In this document: positions 8,205-16,868 of the stretch, piece after piece
Layout: each line of letters opens with the position of its first letter
Numbering within the stretch: position 1 is the stretch's first letter
From: an uncultured Granulicatella sp.
Lineage (GTDB): Bacteria > Bacillota > Bacilli > Lactobacillales > Aerococcaceae
DNA length: 64,000 bases
NCBI GenBank assembly: GCA_934193545.1
Contig: CAKPVL010000003.1
Coordinates: forward strand, 1 to 64,000
Direction of reading: 5' to 3'
The notes under the pieces: model-generated
What the model was told of the DNA's origin: nothing
Databases searched by the model: none
The model's input: the letters and a program-made list of their open reading frames with translations, nothing else
Position numbers and translations under genes: made by a program

Positions 8205-8230
8205 ACACCTACGCCAGATGACGCAAGTGC
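8205..8230 (-). terminator. Terminator of the patB-ridA operon
   Basis: ACACCTACGCC and GACGCAAGTGC form an 11-bp stem with G-U pairs in the minus-strand transcript around a 4-base loop, followed by TTTTTTG. Confidence 0.85.
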
Positions 8231-8239
8231 TCAATTCAT

Positions 8240-8626
8240 TTATCCTTTTACCGCAATCGCTTGGATTTCCACAAGAGCATTCTTTGGTAAGGCTGCTGCT
8301 TGGAATGCCATACGCGCTGGATAAGGAGAAGCAAAATACTCTCCATATACTTCATTCATGTTCGCAAAGTCGTTGATGTCCGCTAGTAGCACGGTTGTTG
8401 ATACGACCGCATCCATTCCTACCCCTGCGCTTTCTAAAATCGCACGGATATTTTTCAATGATTGATGCGTTTGGCTAGCGATATCACTTCCTGCGAACTC
8501 CCCTGTTTCAGGAACGATTGGCAACTGTCCAGAGACGACAATTGTTTCTCCTGTGTAGGCTACTCCTTGCGAGTAAGGCCCGATTGCTTTTGGAGCCTGT
8601 TCTGTTTGAATCACTTTCTTTGTCAT
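8240..8626 (-). CDS. ridA: RidA-family enamine/imine deaminase
   Basis: 128-residue cytosolic protein that hydrolyses reactive 2-aminoacrylate-type enamines released by PLP enzymes. It matches RidA/YjgF over its full length: [20 protein letters not shown] near the N-terminus and [20 protein letters not shown] at the C-terminus, with the substrate-binding Arg in PAR and the late Glu. It starts 10 bases after the C-S lyase stop, behind AGGAGG. Co-transcription with a PLP lyase that makes such enamines fits the function well. Confidence 0.95.
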   Translation of the reverse strand: MTKKVIQTEQAPKAIGPYSQGVAYTGETIVVSGQLPIVPETGEFAGSDIASQTHQSLKNIRAILESAGVGMDAVVSTTVLLADINDFANMNEVYGEYFASPYPARMAFQAAALPKNALVEIQAIAVKG

Positions 8627-8636
8627 GGAAATCCTC

Positions 8637-9866
8637 CTAGTCTAATGGTGGCACAGTGTCCACGAATACATATTTTTTCATACGGTCAAAGGCTTCAACA
8701 AGACGCGCGTACGGCAATGCGAGGTTGATACGGATACATCCTTCGCCGAAGAACATCTTGCCGTCTTGCCAAGCCACGCCGACATCCCAGCCGCGTTTTT
8801 CAAGCTGTTCGAGCGTCAGATTGTGTTTTCTCAAGAACTCCGAACAGTCGATAAAGAGCATATACGTGCCTTCAGGTTTGGTCACTTCCACGCCGTCAAA
8901 TTCACGGTGAATAAAGTCGCACGCGTAGTCCGCATTCTTCTCGATCACTTCACGCAACTCTTCCAGCCACTCGTATCCTTCTTCTTGATACGCCCCGATT
9001 AACGCATGCATCGACATCACATTCATCGCGTTATAATGCGGCTTCGACCCTTTTGACTCGACACGGTCTCTTAACGCATCATTGTAAATCACATGATAAC
9101 TTCCCACGAGCCCTGCTAGGTTAAACGTCTTACTTGGCGCATACATGGCCACCGTGCGATTCTTCGCATCTTCTGAAATCGACTGCGTTGGGATATGCTT
9201 ATGGCCTTTAAAAATAATATCCGACCAAATTTCATCTGACACGACAATCACATCGTACTTGCGATAAATTTCCATCGCGCGTTCAATTTCTTCCTTCTCC
9301 CATACACGGCCACTTGGGTTATGCGGTGAACAGAAAATCGCCACATGAATCTTATGCGCTTTGATTTTTCTCTCCATATCCTCAAAGTCCATACGATAAA
9401 CGCCCTGTTCGTCTTTCACAAGCGGGCTATGCACGGCCTTCAATCCATTATCGTTTAACGACTGCGTAAAGCCGACATAGGTTGGACTATGCACTAACAC
9501 CGCATCTCCTGGCGCAGCATACGAAGTCAATGTCGACACGACTCCCCCAAGCACTCCATTTTCGTGCCCGATATGCTTACGCGTTAATCCCGTCACTTGA
9601 TGGTGGCGCGCATGCCACTGAATAATGCTTTCGTAGTACTCTTTAGAAGGCATAAAGTACCCGAAAATCGGATGTTCCAATCGTTTTTGCATCGCTGAAA
9701 TCACCGTCGGCACCGTTGGAAAACTCATGTCCGCGATCCACATCGGAATCACATCGAAGCCTTTCTTCGGTCTATCTGGCGACTTCCCTGGAATCAACCC
9801 CAGCCCATCAACAGCCAGCGCGTCCATTCCACGTCTGTCATATTCCGTAGTAAAATCAAATTTCAT
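8637..9866 (-). CDS. patB: PatB/MalY-type PLP-dependent C-S lyase (aminotransferase fold)
   Basis: 409-residue fold-type I PLP enzyme of the MalY/PatB group, which cleaves cystathionine or cysteine to pyruvate, ammonia and a thiol. It shows the family's N-terminal [10 protein letters not shown] and [33 protein letters not shown], and the PLP lysine in [11 protein letters not shown]. The ATG at 9866 is preferred because AAGGAGG lies 8 bases upstream; the longer frame to 9923 runs into non-coding repeat sequence. It forms an operon with ridA. Confidence 0.93.
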   Translation of the reverse strand: MKFDFTTEYDRRGMDALAVDGLGLIPGKSPDRPKKGFDVIPMWIADMSFPTVPTVISAMQKRLEHPIFGYFMPSKEYYESIIQWHARHHQVTGLTRKHIGHENGVLGGVVSTLTSYAAPGDAVLVHSPTYVGFTQSLNDNGLKAVHSPLVKDEQGVYRMDFEDMERKIKAHKIHVAIFCSPHNPSGRVWEKEEIERAMEIYRKYDVIVVSDEIWSDIIFKGHKHIPTQSISEDAKNRTVAMYAPSKTFNLAGLVGSYHVIYNDALRDRVESKGSKPHYNAMNVMSMHALIGAYQEEGYEWLEELREVIEKNADYACDFIHREFDGVEVTKPEGTYMLFIDCSEFLRKHNLTLEQLEKRGWDVGVAWQDGKMFFGEGCIRINLALPYARLVEAFDRMKKYVFVDTVPPLD

Positions 9867-9933
9867 CCGCAAAACCTCCTTGAATCTCCCCACCATTATA
9901 CACCGTCCCCCGCCTCCACTCAACGCCCTCCGC

Positions 9934-9975
9934 GGCTCAGCCCGGTGCAGTTGTTTCTCTTATTTTTTAATACTA
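9934..9975 (-). repeat. Remnant of the cloverleaf repeat family
   Basis: GGCTCAGCCCGGTGCAG followed by TTGTTTCT closely matches the 3' part of the copy at 11205-11365 (GGCTCAGTCCGGTGCAG then TTATTTCT). The partner arm is not present, so this looks like a decayed half-element. Confidence 0.6.
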
Positions 9976-10050
9976 GTCCCATTTCTTGCCAAAGATGAAG
10001 TGTGGACTCCGCCAAACGACATCACGTGATTAGCACCATTCACAAAATAA

Positions 10051-10241
10051 GTTAAAAAACGAAGTCTCCCTAGGACTCTATAGTATGAACAATAGAGAGA
10101 TGCAACCGATGTGAATTACTGCCGCTGTGAAATTTATTTCCATGCGGCAGTTTGAAGCTCGGTAGGAGCCAAGACGTAGGCTTGGCCCGGTGCCTCTATT
10201 GTCAATACTATGAAGATGTCCTAGGGAGACGCAGTTTTAAC
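10051..10241 (-). repeat. Cloverleaf intergenic repeat, copy E1
   Basis: Outer arms GTTAAAA and GTCTCCCTAGGAC pair with GTCCTAGGGAGAC and TTTTAAC. Within them ATAGTATGAACAATAGAG pairs with CTCTATTGTCAATACTAT. Inside are a large hairpin (ACTGCCGC/GCGGCAGT) and a small hairpin (GCCAAG ACGTAG GCTTGGC). The small stem differs from other copies but keeps pairing and keeps the GCC/GTC loop. It fills the gap between patB and the next gene. Confidence 0.85.
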
Positions 10242-10261
10242 TGATTTATCTCTGAATCACG

Positions 10262-11056
10262 CTATACTTTTCGTTTTTTTAGAAAGAAAACAATCACTCC
10301 GACAACACAGACTCCCACGCCGATTGCCGGATAGAGTAAATTCTCTGCTGCTCCTGACATTTGCCCGACAGAAGCTTTCTGGTCATTTTCATGATACTTC
10401 TGAACCATTTCCTGAATTTCCTTTAAAGAATACCATCCCTTATTTGCTTGAACTGTCTGCTTTTCTACGTCGTATAACAATCCAATTTTTACTTCTCCAT
10501 TCGGAAATACTTTTGCAACAGTAATACCACCAAAAGGAGTATCATAATCAACATTGAAAACTAGTATTCCTTTGATATCACTGCTATATTCCTCTCCTAA
10601 CAGTTCAGAAATTTTGTGATATTCAAAGTCCTGTGGTTTATCTGCATAGCTGCCGGACTTCGTTTGTAAACGACCGTCAACTTCAGAAATCCAAAACTCC
10701 TTATTCATTCCGTTTAATAAGGTTTGCGCACTCAACCACCCGCTGTTTTTAGTAGTGATTGTCCCATCATCAGCTTGTTGAATTAACTGTTTTAATTCCT
10801 CTTCGGACTTAACATCTTTTAGCTTCTTATCACCAAACACAAAGATTGTATGTTTTGTATCGAAAGGAACCTCATTCTCGGAAGAGCGTTCTTTCTCCTT
10901 GACATGTTGATTACTCTTCTCCATCGGCTCATCTAAAACCTGATGTAATTCCTCTGTCGACAGTTGCGGTGCTGCATAAACCGTTGAGAAAATTGAAGAT
11001 ACTACAAACAATCCACTGACTACGAATAAAAATATTTTCTTTAATTTGAAAACCAT
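10262..11056 (-). CDS. Exported protein with C-terminal membrane anchor, unknown function
   Basis: 264 residues. It has an N-terminal signal peptide (LKKIFLFVVSGLFVV, cleavage probably after VYAA) and ends with a transmembrane segment (YPAIGVGVCVVGVIVFFL) followed by KKRKV, so the middle should lie outside the cell. No LPXTG precedes the anchor. The extracellular part contains a segment FVFGDKKLKDVKSEEEL and a beta-rich region with no motif I recognise. The start at 11056 has AAGGAG upstream. The longer frame to 11143 is unlikely. It sits between two cloverleaf repeats. Confidence 0.75.
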   Translation of the reverse strand: MVFKLKKIFLFVVSGLFVVSSIFSTVYAAPQLSTEELHQVLDEPMEKSNQHVKEKERSSENEVPFDTKHTIFVFGDKKLKDVKSEEELKQLIQQADDGTITTKNSGWLSAQTLLNGMNKEFWISEVDGRLQTKSGSYADKPQDFEYHKISELLGEEYSSDIKGILVFNVDYDTPFGGITVAKVFPNGEVKIGLLYDVEKQTVQANKGWYSLKEIQEMVQKYHENDQKASVGQMSGAAENLLYPAIGVGVCVVGVIVFFLKKRKV

Positions 11057-11204
11057 TTTTAAGATCTCCTTCCGTTCAAAAGACGGCTCCATCAAAACGA
11101 AAAAATATTCTACATAACCAACATACAAAAAGGACGTTCTCACTGCTCTGCTTTCACCTATATAATACCACTCAACACTGTATTTAATCTACATGATTTT
11201 AATC

Positions 11205-11365
11205 AAATCCTTGGCCTCTATAGTCATAGAAATAACGATACGCAAACAAAAAATTAGAGCTCCATAGCGAGAATCGCTTTGGAGCTCTTTGACTTTCGCA
11301 AGGACTGAGACCTAGGCTCAGTCCGGTGCAGTTATTTCTATAACTATGAAGATGTCCAAGGATTT
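11205..11365 (-). repeat. Cloverleaf intergenic repeat, copy E10
   Basis: Outer arms AAATCCTTGG/CCAAGGATTT. The inner arms ATAGAAATAAC/GTTATTTCTAT enclose a hairpin AGAGCTCC/GGAGCTCT and a small hairpin GGACTGAG ACCTAG GCTCAGTCC. It contains the family signature GCACCGG-NNYGAGCC in reverse orientation. It lies between the anchored protein and the CBS-ACT gene. Confidence 0.8.
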
Positions 11366-11390
11366 TAAAGCAACGCTTTAACCCTTTAAC

Positions 11391-12032
11391 CTATTTTCTC
11401 ATCGCTGAAATCACGCGATAGCCTTTTTGTGCGATAAAGTCCGCCACTTCATCGGGCTCAGTTGAGTCCACATGAAGCACCACTTGCACTTTCCCATCGC
11501 GATGGAATACAGAAATCGTCGAAACGTTCACGTCGTTTTCGCGCAACACATTTGAAATTTCTTCCAGCGGACCTGGTTTATCCTCATTGATTTCAATGAA
11601 TAAACGAGAACCTGGAGTGTTGTATCCAGAAATTTCGATAAACGCATCGAAAATATCTTTGTCGGTAATAATCCCTTCAACATGTCCACGCGCATCTACG
11701 ACTGGTAAGACGCCAACATTTTGCTGACGCATAAGAGATGCTGCTTCTTCTAATAATGTGTGAGCCTTCACTGTTAAGACTTGCTTTTGCATAATTTCGC
11801 TAGCAGTTGTCTTGTTTAATAAATAGTTCAACTCATGCATCGATAGGCTTGTCGCCATTGAAGGTGAGTGCCCTGCAACAAGTTCTTCTGTTAATAGTCC
11901 GACTAACTTTCCATCTTCTACAACTGGCAAGCGGTGAATGTCATGCTCCTTCATTAAGTCTAGAGCTTTCATAACCGTTGTTTCAGGCGTTACTGTAATA
12001 ACGTTGGTTGACATATAATCTTTAACTTCCAT
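11391..12032 (-). CDS. CBS-domain pair plus ACT-domain protein (AcuB-like)
   Basis: 213 residues: two CBS repeats (about 1-60 and 75-135; MSTNVITVTPETTVMKALDLM and MQKQVLTVKAHTLLEEAASLM), then an ACT domain (about 140-213; SRLFIEINEDKPGPLEEISNVL). CBS pairs bind adenine nucleotides and ACT domains usually bind amino acids, so this is probably a soluble sensor. It is the distal gene of the liv transport operon, 2 bases after livF, which suggests a link to branched-chain amino acid status. Its partner is unknown. Confidence 0.9.
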   Translation of the reverse strand: MEVKDYMSTNVITVTPETTVMKALDLMKEHDIHRLPVVEDGKLVGLLTEELVAGHSPSMATSLSMHELNYLLNKTTASEIMQKQVLTVKAHTLLEEAASLMRQQNVGVLPVVDARGHVEGIITDKDIFDAFIEISGYNTPGSRLFIEINEDKPGPLEEISNVLRENDVNVSTISVFHRDGKVQVVLHVDSTEPDEVADFIAQKGYRVISAMRK

Positions 12033-12034
12033 GA

Positions 12035-12739
12035 TTACCCTCCTAGATATGCTTTCTGAATTTCATCACTTTCTAACAACTCTTGTCCTGTACCGCTAAG
12101 TACTACCGATCCAGTTTCCAATACATACGCACGATTTGAAATCGACAATGCCATTTTCGCATTTTGCTCGATGAGTAAAACCGTTGTCCCTGTCTTTTGG
12201 ATTTCTTGAATGATTTTGAAAATCTCGCGGATGAAGATTGGCGCTAACCCCATTGAAGGTTCGTCGAGGAGCAATAGTTTTGGACGGCTCATTAACGCAC
12301 GGCCCATCGCTAACATTTGTTGTTCCCCACCAGAGAGGGTTTGTGCATCTTGGTCTTTACGTTCTTTCAAGATTGGGAAACGCTCGAAGACAGCTTCCAT
12401 ATCTTTTTGAATTTCTTCTTTATCCTTGCGTAGAAATGCCCCTAGTTCAAGGTTTTCTTTTACCGTTAATCCTGGGAATACGTGACGTCCTTCTGGCACT
12501 TGCACGAGCCCTTTCTCAACGATTTTCTTCGCAGATGTCGAAGCGATGTTCTCACCTAAGTATAAGATTTCGCCTTCTGAAGGATGGATGAGTCCCGATA
12601 AAGTCTTCAAGATCGTTGACTTTCCGGCACCGTTTGCCCCGATAAGAGACACGATTTCCCCTTCGTTAACTGTAAAATCTACATTACGTACGGCTTGAAT
12701 CATCCCGTAATGAACTGATAAATTTTTAACTTCTAACAT
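12035..12739 (-). CDS. livF: Branched-chain amino acid ABC transporter ATPase LivF
   Basis: 234-residue cytosolic ATPase of the high-affinity branched-chain amino acid importer. Walker A is GANGAGKST, the signature is LSGGEQQ, and Walker B LLLLDEP is followed by SMGLAPIFIREIF, typical of LivF rather than LivG. It begins one base beyond the LivG stop and is followed after 2 bases by the CBS-ACT gene. Confidence 0.95.
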   Translation of the reverse strand: MLEVKNLSVHYGMIQAVRNVDFTVNEGEIVSLIGANGAGKSTILKTLSGLIHPSEGEILYLGENIASTSAKKIVEKGLVQVPEGRHVFPGLTVKENLELGAFLRKDKEEIQKDMEAVFERFPILKERKDQDAQTLSGGEQQMLAMGRALMSRPKLLLLDEPSMGLAPIFIREIFKIIQEIQKTGTTVLLIEQNAKMALSISNRAYVLETGSVVLSGTGQELLESDEIQKAYLGG

Positions 12740-13510
12740 CTACTCACCTCCTAAGTACGCTTTAATAACTGCAGGATTTTGTTTGATTTCTTCTGGAGTT
12801 CCTTCTGCAAGAAGTCTTCCATATTCCAACACGTAAATGCGTTGGCAGATTTTCATAACAAGCGACATATCGTGCTCGATTAACACGACTGTTAAATCGA
12901 ACTCGGCTTGAATTTTAGCAATCAATTCTGTTAATTGCGCTGTTTCTTGAGGGTTCATCCCTGCTGCAGGCTCATCTAAGAATAAGATTTTTGGTTTTGT
13001 TGCTAAGGCACGAACGATTTCTAATTCACGTTGTTGCCCGTATGCTAAGTTTTTCGCCTTTTCATCTTTTAGTGTATCCAAGTTGAAAATCTTTAGCAAT
13101 TCAACCGCTTCTTCGCGCATTTTTGCTTCTGTATCATAGTATTTTTTCGTACGGAATAATGTTGAGAACAATGAATCGCTCGAGTGTGCGTGCATGGCAA
13201 TCATTACATTTTCTAGTACGGTTAAATCTTTAAACAAACGAATATTTTGGAAGGTACGCGCCATTCCAAGACTTGTACGCTTATAAGGAGGAAGGCCGTT
13301 TAAGTTTTTCAACTGTCCGTCTACTTCTAAGCTAACGGTTCCTTCTGTTGGCTCATAAACCCCTGTTAACAAGTTGAAGAAAGTCGTTTTCCCAGCTCCG
13401 TTTGGCCCGATGAGTCCGATTAACTCGCCTTTGTTTACTTTCATCGAAACGTTAGAAACAGCAGAAAGTCCGCCAAAGTTTTTTGTTAGTCCATTAACTT
13501 CTAATAACAT
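12740..13510 (-). CDS. livG: Branched-chain amino acid ABC transporter ATPase LivG
   Basis: 256-residue ATPase, partner of LivF. Walker A is GPNGAGKTTFFNLLTG, the signature-like segment is LAYGQQRELEIVRALA, and Walker B is ILFLDEPAAGMNPQET, which is the LivG hallmark. Its start overlaps the livM stop (TAATG). Confidence 0.95.
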   Translation of the reverse strand: MLLEVNGLTKNFGGLSAVSNVSMKVNKGELIGLIGPNGAGKTTFFNLLTGVYEPTEGTVSLEVDGQLKNLNGLPPYKRTSLGMARTFQNIRLFKDLTVLENVMIAMHAHSSDSLFSTLFRTKKYYDTEAKMREEAVELLKIFNLDTLKDEKAKNLAYGQQRELEIVRALATKPKILFLDEPAAGMNPQETAQLTELIAKIQAEFDLTVVLIEHDMSLVMKICQRIYVLEYGRLLAEGTPEEIKQNPAVIKAYLGGE

Positions 13511-14481
13511 TACTTCCCACTCTCCTTTGTTTCTTTCTTCTTAGAAAACTTGAAGTCTCCTAGTTTGAATTCCCAAGTACCAAGTAATCCACCTGGACGG
13601 AAAATCATGATTAAGATTAACGCTACCGCATAGATGATCATACGTAATTGTCCAAATGGTTGTAGGACAAGGTTGATAATTCCAAGTAATACGGCTGCCA
13701 CGAATGAACCTGTGAAGCTTCCGATACCACCGAATACCACGATGATTAATACATCGATTGATTTCATGAACGTGAAGTCACTTGGCGTTACCGCTCCAAG
13801 CGTTGTAGCAGAAAGTGTTCCACCGATACTTGCAGTGGCTGCTCCTAATACGAAGGCCAAGATTTTATATTTTGTGACTTGAACCCCCATTGATTCCGCA
13901 GCGATTTCGTCTTGTAGTACCGCGTAAGTGGCACGACCTGCACTACTGAATGTGTAGTTCAAGATTAAGATTGTTGTTAATACAAGAGCGATATACGTAA
14001 TCGTCCATGTGTTTGTCAAAGGCACCCCGCTGATACCAGCAGCACCATTTGTGATTTTCATGTTTGTCACGGCTACACGGATGATTTCTGCAACCCCTAG
14101 AGTCGCAATCGCTAGGTAGTCCCCTTTTAAACGAAGCGTTGGTAATCCAACAAGGAATGCTACGATAACAGAGATAACTACCCCGACTGCCATCCCAGCA
14201 AATAATCCAGGAAGACCGTTCATCATTTTCCCAAGAATCGCACCGCTATAAGAACCAATCGCGATAAATCCAGCGTGTCCAAGAGAGAACTGTCCGGCAA
14301 CCCCAAGAATAAGGTTCAATCCAACGGCGTAGATAATATTGATCATGATATTAATGAAGGTACTTTCGTAGTAGAAGTTAATGACTCCTGTTTGTACAAG
14401 TACGAAAAGAAGAGCGTACATTCCTAATGCGAACAGCGTCCAACGAATATTCTTTTTATGAAATCTTTGCATCTTCTTCAC
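13510..14481 (-). CDS. livM: Branched-chain amino acid ABC permease LivM
   Basis: 323-residue integral membrane permease of the LivM type. It has multiple hydrophobic helices with the conserved GLNLILGVAGQFSLGHAGF near residues 50-70, LRLKGDYLAIATLGVAEI, and VVFGGIGSFTGSF. It has a charged lysine-rich tail. It is placed between livH and livG with one-base junctions on both sides, so the five-gene cassette is one transcript. Confidence 0.95.
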   Translation of the reverse strand: MKKMQRFHKKNIRWTLFALGMYALLFVLVQTGVINFYYESTFINIMINIIYAVGLNLILGVAGQFSLGHAGFIAIGSYSGAILGKMMNGLPGLFAGMAVGVVISVIVAFLVGLPTLRLKGDYLAIATLGVAEIIRVAVTNMKITNGAAGISGVPLTNTWTITYIALVLTTILILNYTFSSAGRATYAVLQDEIAAESMGVQVTKYKILAFVLGAATASIGGTLSATTLGAVTPSDFTFMKSIDVLIIVVFGGIGSFTGSFVAAVLLGIINLVLQPFGQLRMIIYAVALILIMIFRPGGLLGTWEFKLGDFKFSKKKETKESGK

Positions 14482-15363
14482 CTACACTTTCTCTCTGACA
14501 TTTTTACCAAACAATCCAGCTGGTAACACGATTAAAATAATGAATAATAGGAAGTAAACGACTCCGTCACGGTATGGTGAGTAACCGAAGAAGCTTACCA
14601 TTGTTTCTAATAGACCGATGAGGTAACCACCGACCATGGCCCCAGGAATGCTTCCGATACCACCAAGTACCGCTGCAACGAAGGCTTTTAGTCCGACTGT
14701 AATCCCCATTGTTGTTGAAATGGTATTGTAGTACACCCCAACAAGGACTCCGGCAATCCCGGCAAGCGCTGAACCGAGCGCGAATGTAAATGAGATTACT
14801 CCGTCAACGTCAATCCCCATGAGTTGAGCTGCTTGCTCATCAACGGCAACCGCACGCATGGCTTTCCCCATTTTTGTATAACGAACGATAAATTGTAATA
14901 ACGCCATTAAGAGAACGGTCACTCCGAAAATCAAAATTTGTTTTCCGTTCACTGAAACGTCTCCGAATAATGTGATGGTTTCAGTTCCGAAGTCTGAAGG
15001 AAACGGACGAGATTCCGCTCCAAAGAAATAACTCATTGCATTTTCTAATAGGTATGACACCCCAATCGCCGTAATCAACGCGGCTACACGAGTCGAATTA
15101 CGAAGCGGCTTGTACGCCACACGTTCAATCACAACCCCTAAGACCGCACAGGCAACCATCGCAACCAAGAGCGCTACGAATACATTCATCTTCAAGACCA
15201 TTACGGCAAAATATCCAATGAACGCCCCCATCATGTACACATCACCGTGTGCGAAGTTAATGAGCTTAATTGTCCCATAAACCATGGTATATCCAAGCGC
15301 AATCAACGCGTAAATACTTCCGACTGCAAGCCCGTTTACCAATTGTTGCATTAACAACTCCAT
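14482..15363 (-). CDS. livH: Branched-chain amino acid ABC permease LivH
   Basis: 293-residue integral membrane permease. It begins LLMQQLVNGLAVGSIYALIALGYTMVYG and continues IKLINFAHGDVYMMGAFIG, both diagnostic of LivH, and ends with the AAVLGGIGSIPGAMVGG signature region. It is separated from livJ by a hairpin at 15402-15434, so permease and ATPase expression may be lower than that of the binding protein. Confidence 0.95.
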   Translation of the reverse strand: MELLMQQLVNGLAVGSIYALIALGYTMVYGTIKLINFAHGDVYMMGAFIGYFAVMVLKMNVFVALLVAMVACAVLGVVIERVAYKPLRNSTRVAALITAIGVSYLLENAMSYFFGAESRPFPSDFGTETITLFGDVSVNGKQILIFGVTVLLMALLQFIVRYTKMGKAMRAVAVDEQAAQLMGIDVDGVISFTFALGSALAGIAGVLVGVYYNTISTTMGITVGLKAFVAAVLGGIGSIPGAMVGGYLIGLLETMVSFFGYSPYRDGVVYFLLFIILIVLPAGLFGKNVREKV

Positions 15364-15401
15364 ATATTTTCTCCTTTCAAATCTATCCTTATCTAGTGGA
15401 A

Positions 15402-15434
15402 AAGAGAGGCGGAAGTCCCCTTCGTGCCTCTCTT
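15402..15434 (-). terminator. Internal terminator/attenuator between livJ and livH
   Basis: AAGAGAGGC and GCCTCTCTT form a 9-bp stem extended by partial pairing, followed on the minus strand by TTTTCC. A weak T run suggests partial read-through, which would give more binding protein than permease. Reduced distal expression is an inference. Confidence 0.75.
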
Positions 15435-15456
15435 AAAAAATACTGTTAAAACTTAA

Positions 15457-16614
15457 TTACTCAGCTGAGTACTCTTGAGCACTTACTTCTTGTCCGTTTT
15501 GGAACTCGATGACTACTGCTGATTTCACTGGTGTGTGGTCAGCACCCATTGAGAATGTACCTGTTACACCATCGAAGTCTTTTGTTGCTGCTAAAGCTTT
15601 TGTGATTGCTTGAGGATCAGTTGAGCCTGCAGTTTCGATAGCTTTCATTAACAATTGAGTTGCATCATAACTTAAAGCGGCGAAAGTATCTGGGTTTGTA
15701 CCATATTTTTCTTTGTACGCTTTAACGAACGCTTGGACGTCTGCATCATCACTTAATGTTGAGAAGTGTGAAGTGTAGTAAACGTTAGAAAGGTTTGCGC
15801 TGTTACCTGCTAATGCTGCTAACTTGTCACTTGAAAGTCCGTCACCACCAACGATTGGTTGAGTGATACCCATTTCACGTGCTTGTTTGATGATTAGACC
15901 AACTTCTTCGTAGTAACCAGGAACATATAATACATCGAAGTCTTTAGATTTCAATGTTGTTAATACTGCTTGGAAGTCTGTGTCTTTTGATTGGTAGTAT
16001 TCACGAGTGACAACCGTTCCACCGATTTTGCTGTCAGTGTAAGTTTTTTCGAAGGCATCTGCTAACCCTTTAGAGTAGTCATTACCTGTATCTTGTAAGA
16101 TTGCTACTTTAGCTTTTCCGAATTTTTTGTTTACGAAGTTCGCTCCTACAACCCCTTGGTAGCTGTCAGAGAAACATACACGGTAGATGTATTCATATAC
16201 TGAAGATGCATCTTCTGCGTTTTTCAATGTTACGCCGTCCCCTGTTGTTGCTGGGAAGACCGTTGGGATTTTTGCTTGTTCGTTAACTGGGATTGATACT
16301 GAAGCATCCCCTGTTGTTGCTGGCCCGACAACGCCGACCACTTTCTCAGAAGCTAATTTCTTCGCTACAGAAGCTACTTCTGTTTTGTCTGATTTGTTAT
16401 CGTATGAAACGTATTTTAATTCCTTATCTAATAACTTCCCTTTTTGTTCTACGGCTAATTGAGCACCGTTGTTCATAGAAGTACCGTAAGTCGCTACGTT
16501 CCCTGTTAACTCGAAGTTCCCTCCGATTTTGACTGTATTACTATCTGCTGCGTTTCCACAACCTGCTAAAATTGCTGCAACCACAGCGCCTAATGTGAAT
16601 TTCTTTAATTTCAT
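15457..16614 (-). CDS. livJ: Branched-chain amino acid ABC substrate-binding lipoprotein LivJ
   Basis: 385-residue lipoprotein that captures the substrate outside the membrane. The signal peptide ends in the lipobox LAGC. The mature part follows the Leu/Ile/Val-binding fold: VKIGGNFELTGNVATYGTSM, GVVGPATTGDASVSIPV and FAALSYDATQLLMKAI. The start at 16614 has AGAGGG upstream; the longer frame to 16680 would cover the promoter. It is the first gene of livJHMGF. A CodY-like box lies in its promoter. Confidence 0.95.
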   Translation of the reverse strand: MKLKKFTLGAVVAAILAGCGNAADSNTVKIGGNFELTGNVATYGTSMNNGAQLAVEQKGKLLDKELKYVSYDNKSDKTEVASVAKKLASEKVVGVVGPATTGDASVSIPVNEQAKIPTVFPATTGDGVTLKNAEDASSVYEYIYRVCFSDSYQGVVGANFVNKKFGKAKVAILQDTGNDYSKGLADAFEKTYTDSKIGGTVVTREYYQSKDTDFQAVLTTLKSKDFDVLYVPGYYEEVGLIIKQAREMGITQPIVGGDGLSSDKLAALAGNSANLSNVYYTSHFSTLSDDADVQAFVKAYKEKYGTNPDTFAALSYDATQLLMKAIETAGSTDPQAITKALAATKDFDGVTGTFSMGADHTPVKSAVVIEFQNGQEVSAQEYSAE

Positions 16615-16655
16615 AAGATCCCTCTTTTCATGGATGAATTTTTCAACTTGAGAGT

Positions 16656-16684
16656 AGTATATAATATTCTGACAATTCATGCAA
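16656..16684 (-). promoter_or_regulatory. livJ promoter containing a CodY-like box
   Basis: On the minus strand, -35 TTGCAT and -10 TATACT are 17 bases apart. The spacer contains AATTGTCAGAATATT (16663-16677), which matches the CodY consensus AATTTTCWGAAAATT at 13 of 15 positions. Binding there would block RNA polymerase, so repression in amino-acid-rich conditions is expected. liv transport genes are classic CodY targets. Confidence 0.8.
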
Positions 16685-16868
16685 TAGATAACTCCTATTT
16701 TTTGAAAAAATATTTTGTTTACATTTTTATCGTTTTCATTTTCATTTTTCTTAGAATTATTTTCATTCTTTTCAAGTTATAAATAGGTATTATTTACACC
16801 TAAAGTGTGATATATTGTATTTTAGCAATTTAGTGTGTGACACAACTAACAAGAAAAGGGAGAAAGAA

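Noticed and set aside
10262-11056. Sortase (LPXTG) anchoring of the exported protein
   Set aside because: The C-terminal hydrophobic segment and KKRKV tail look like a sorting signal, but no LPXTG-like motif precedes them.
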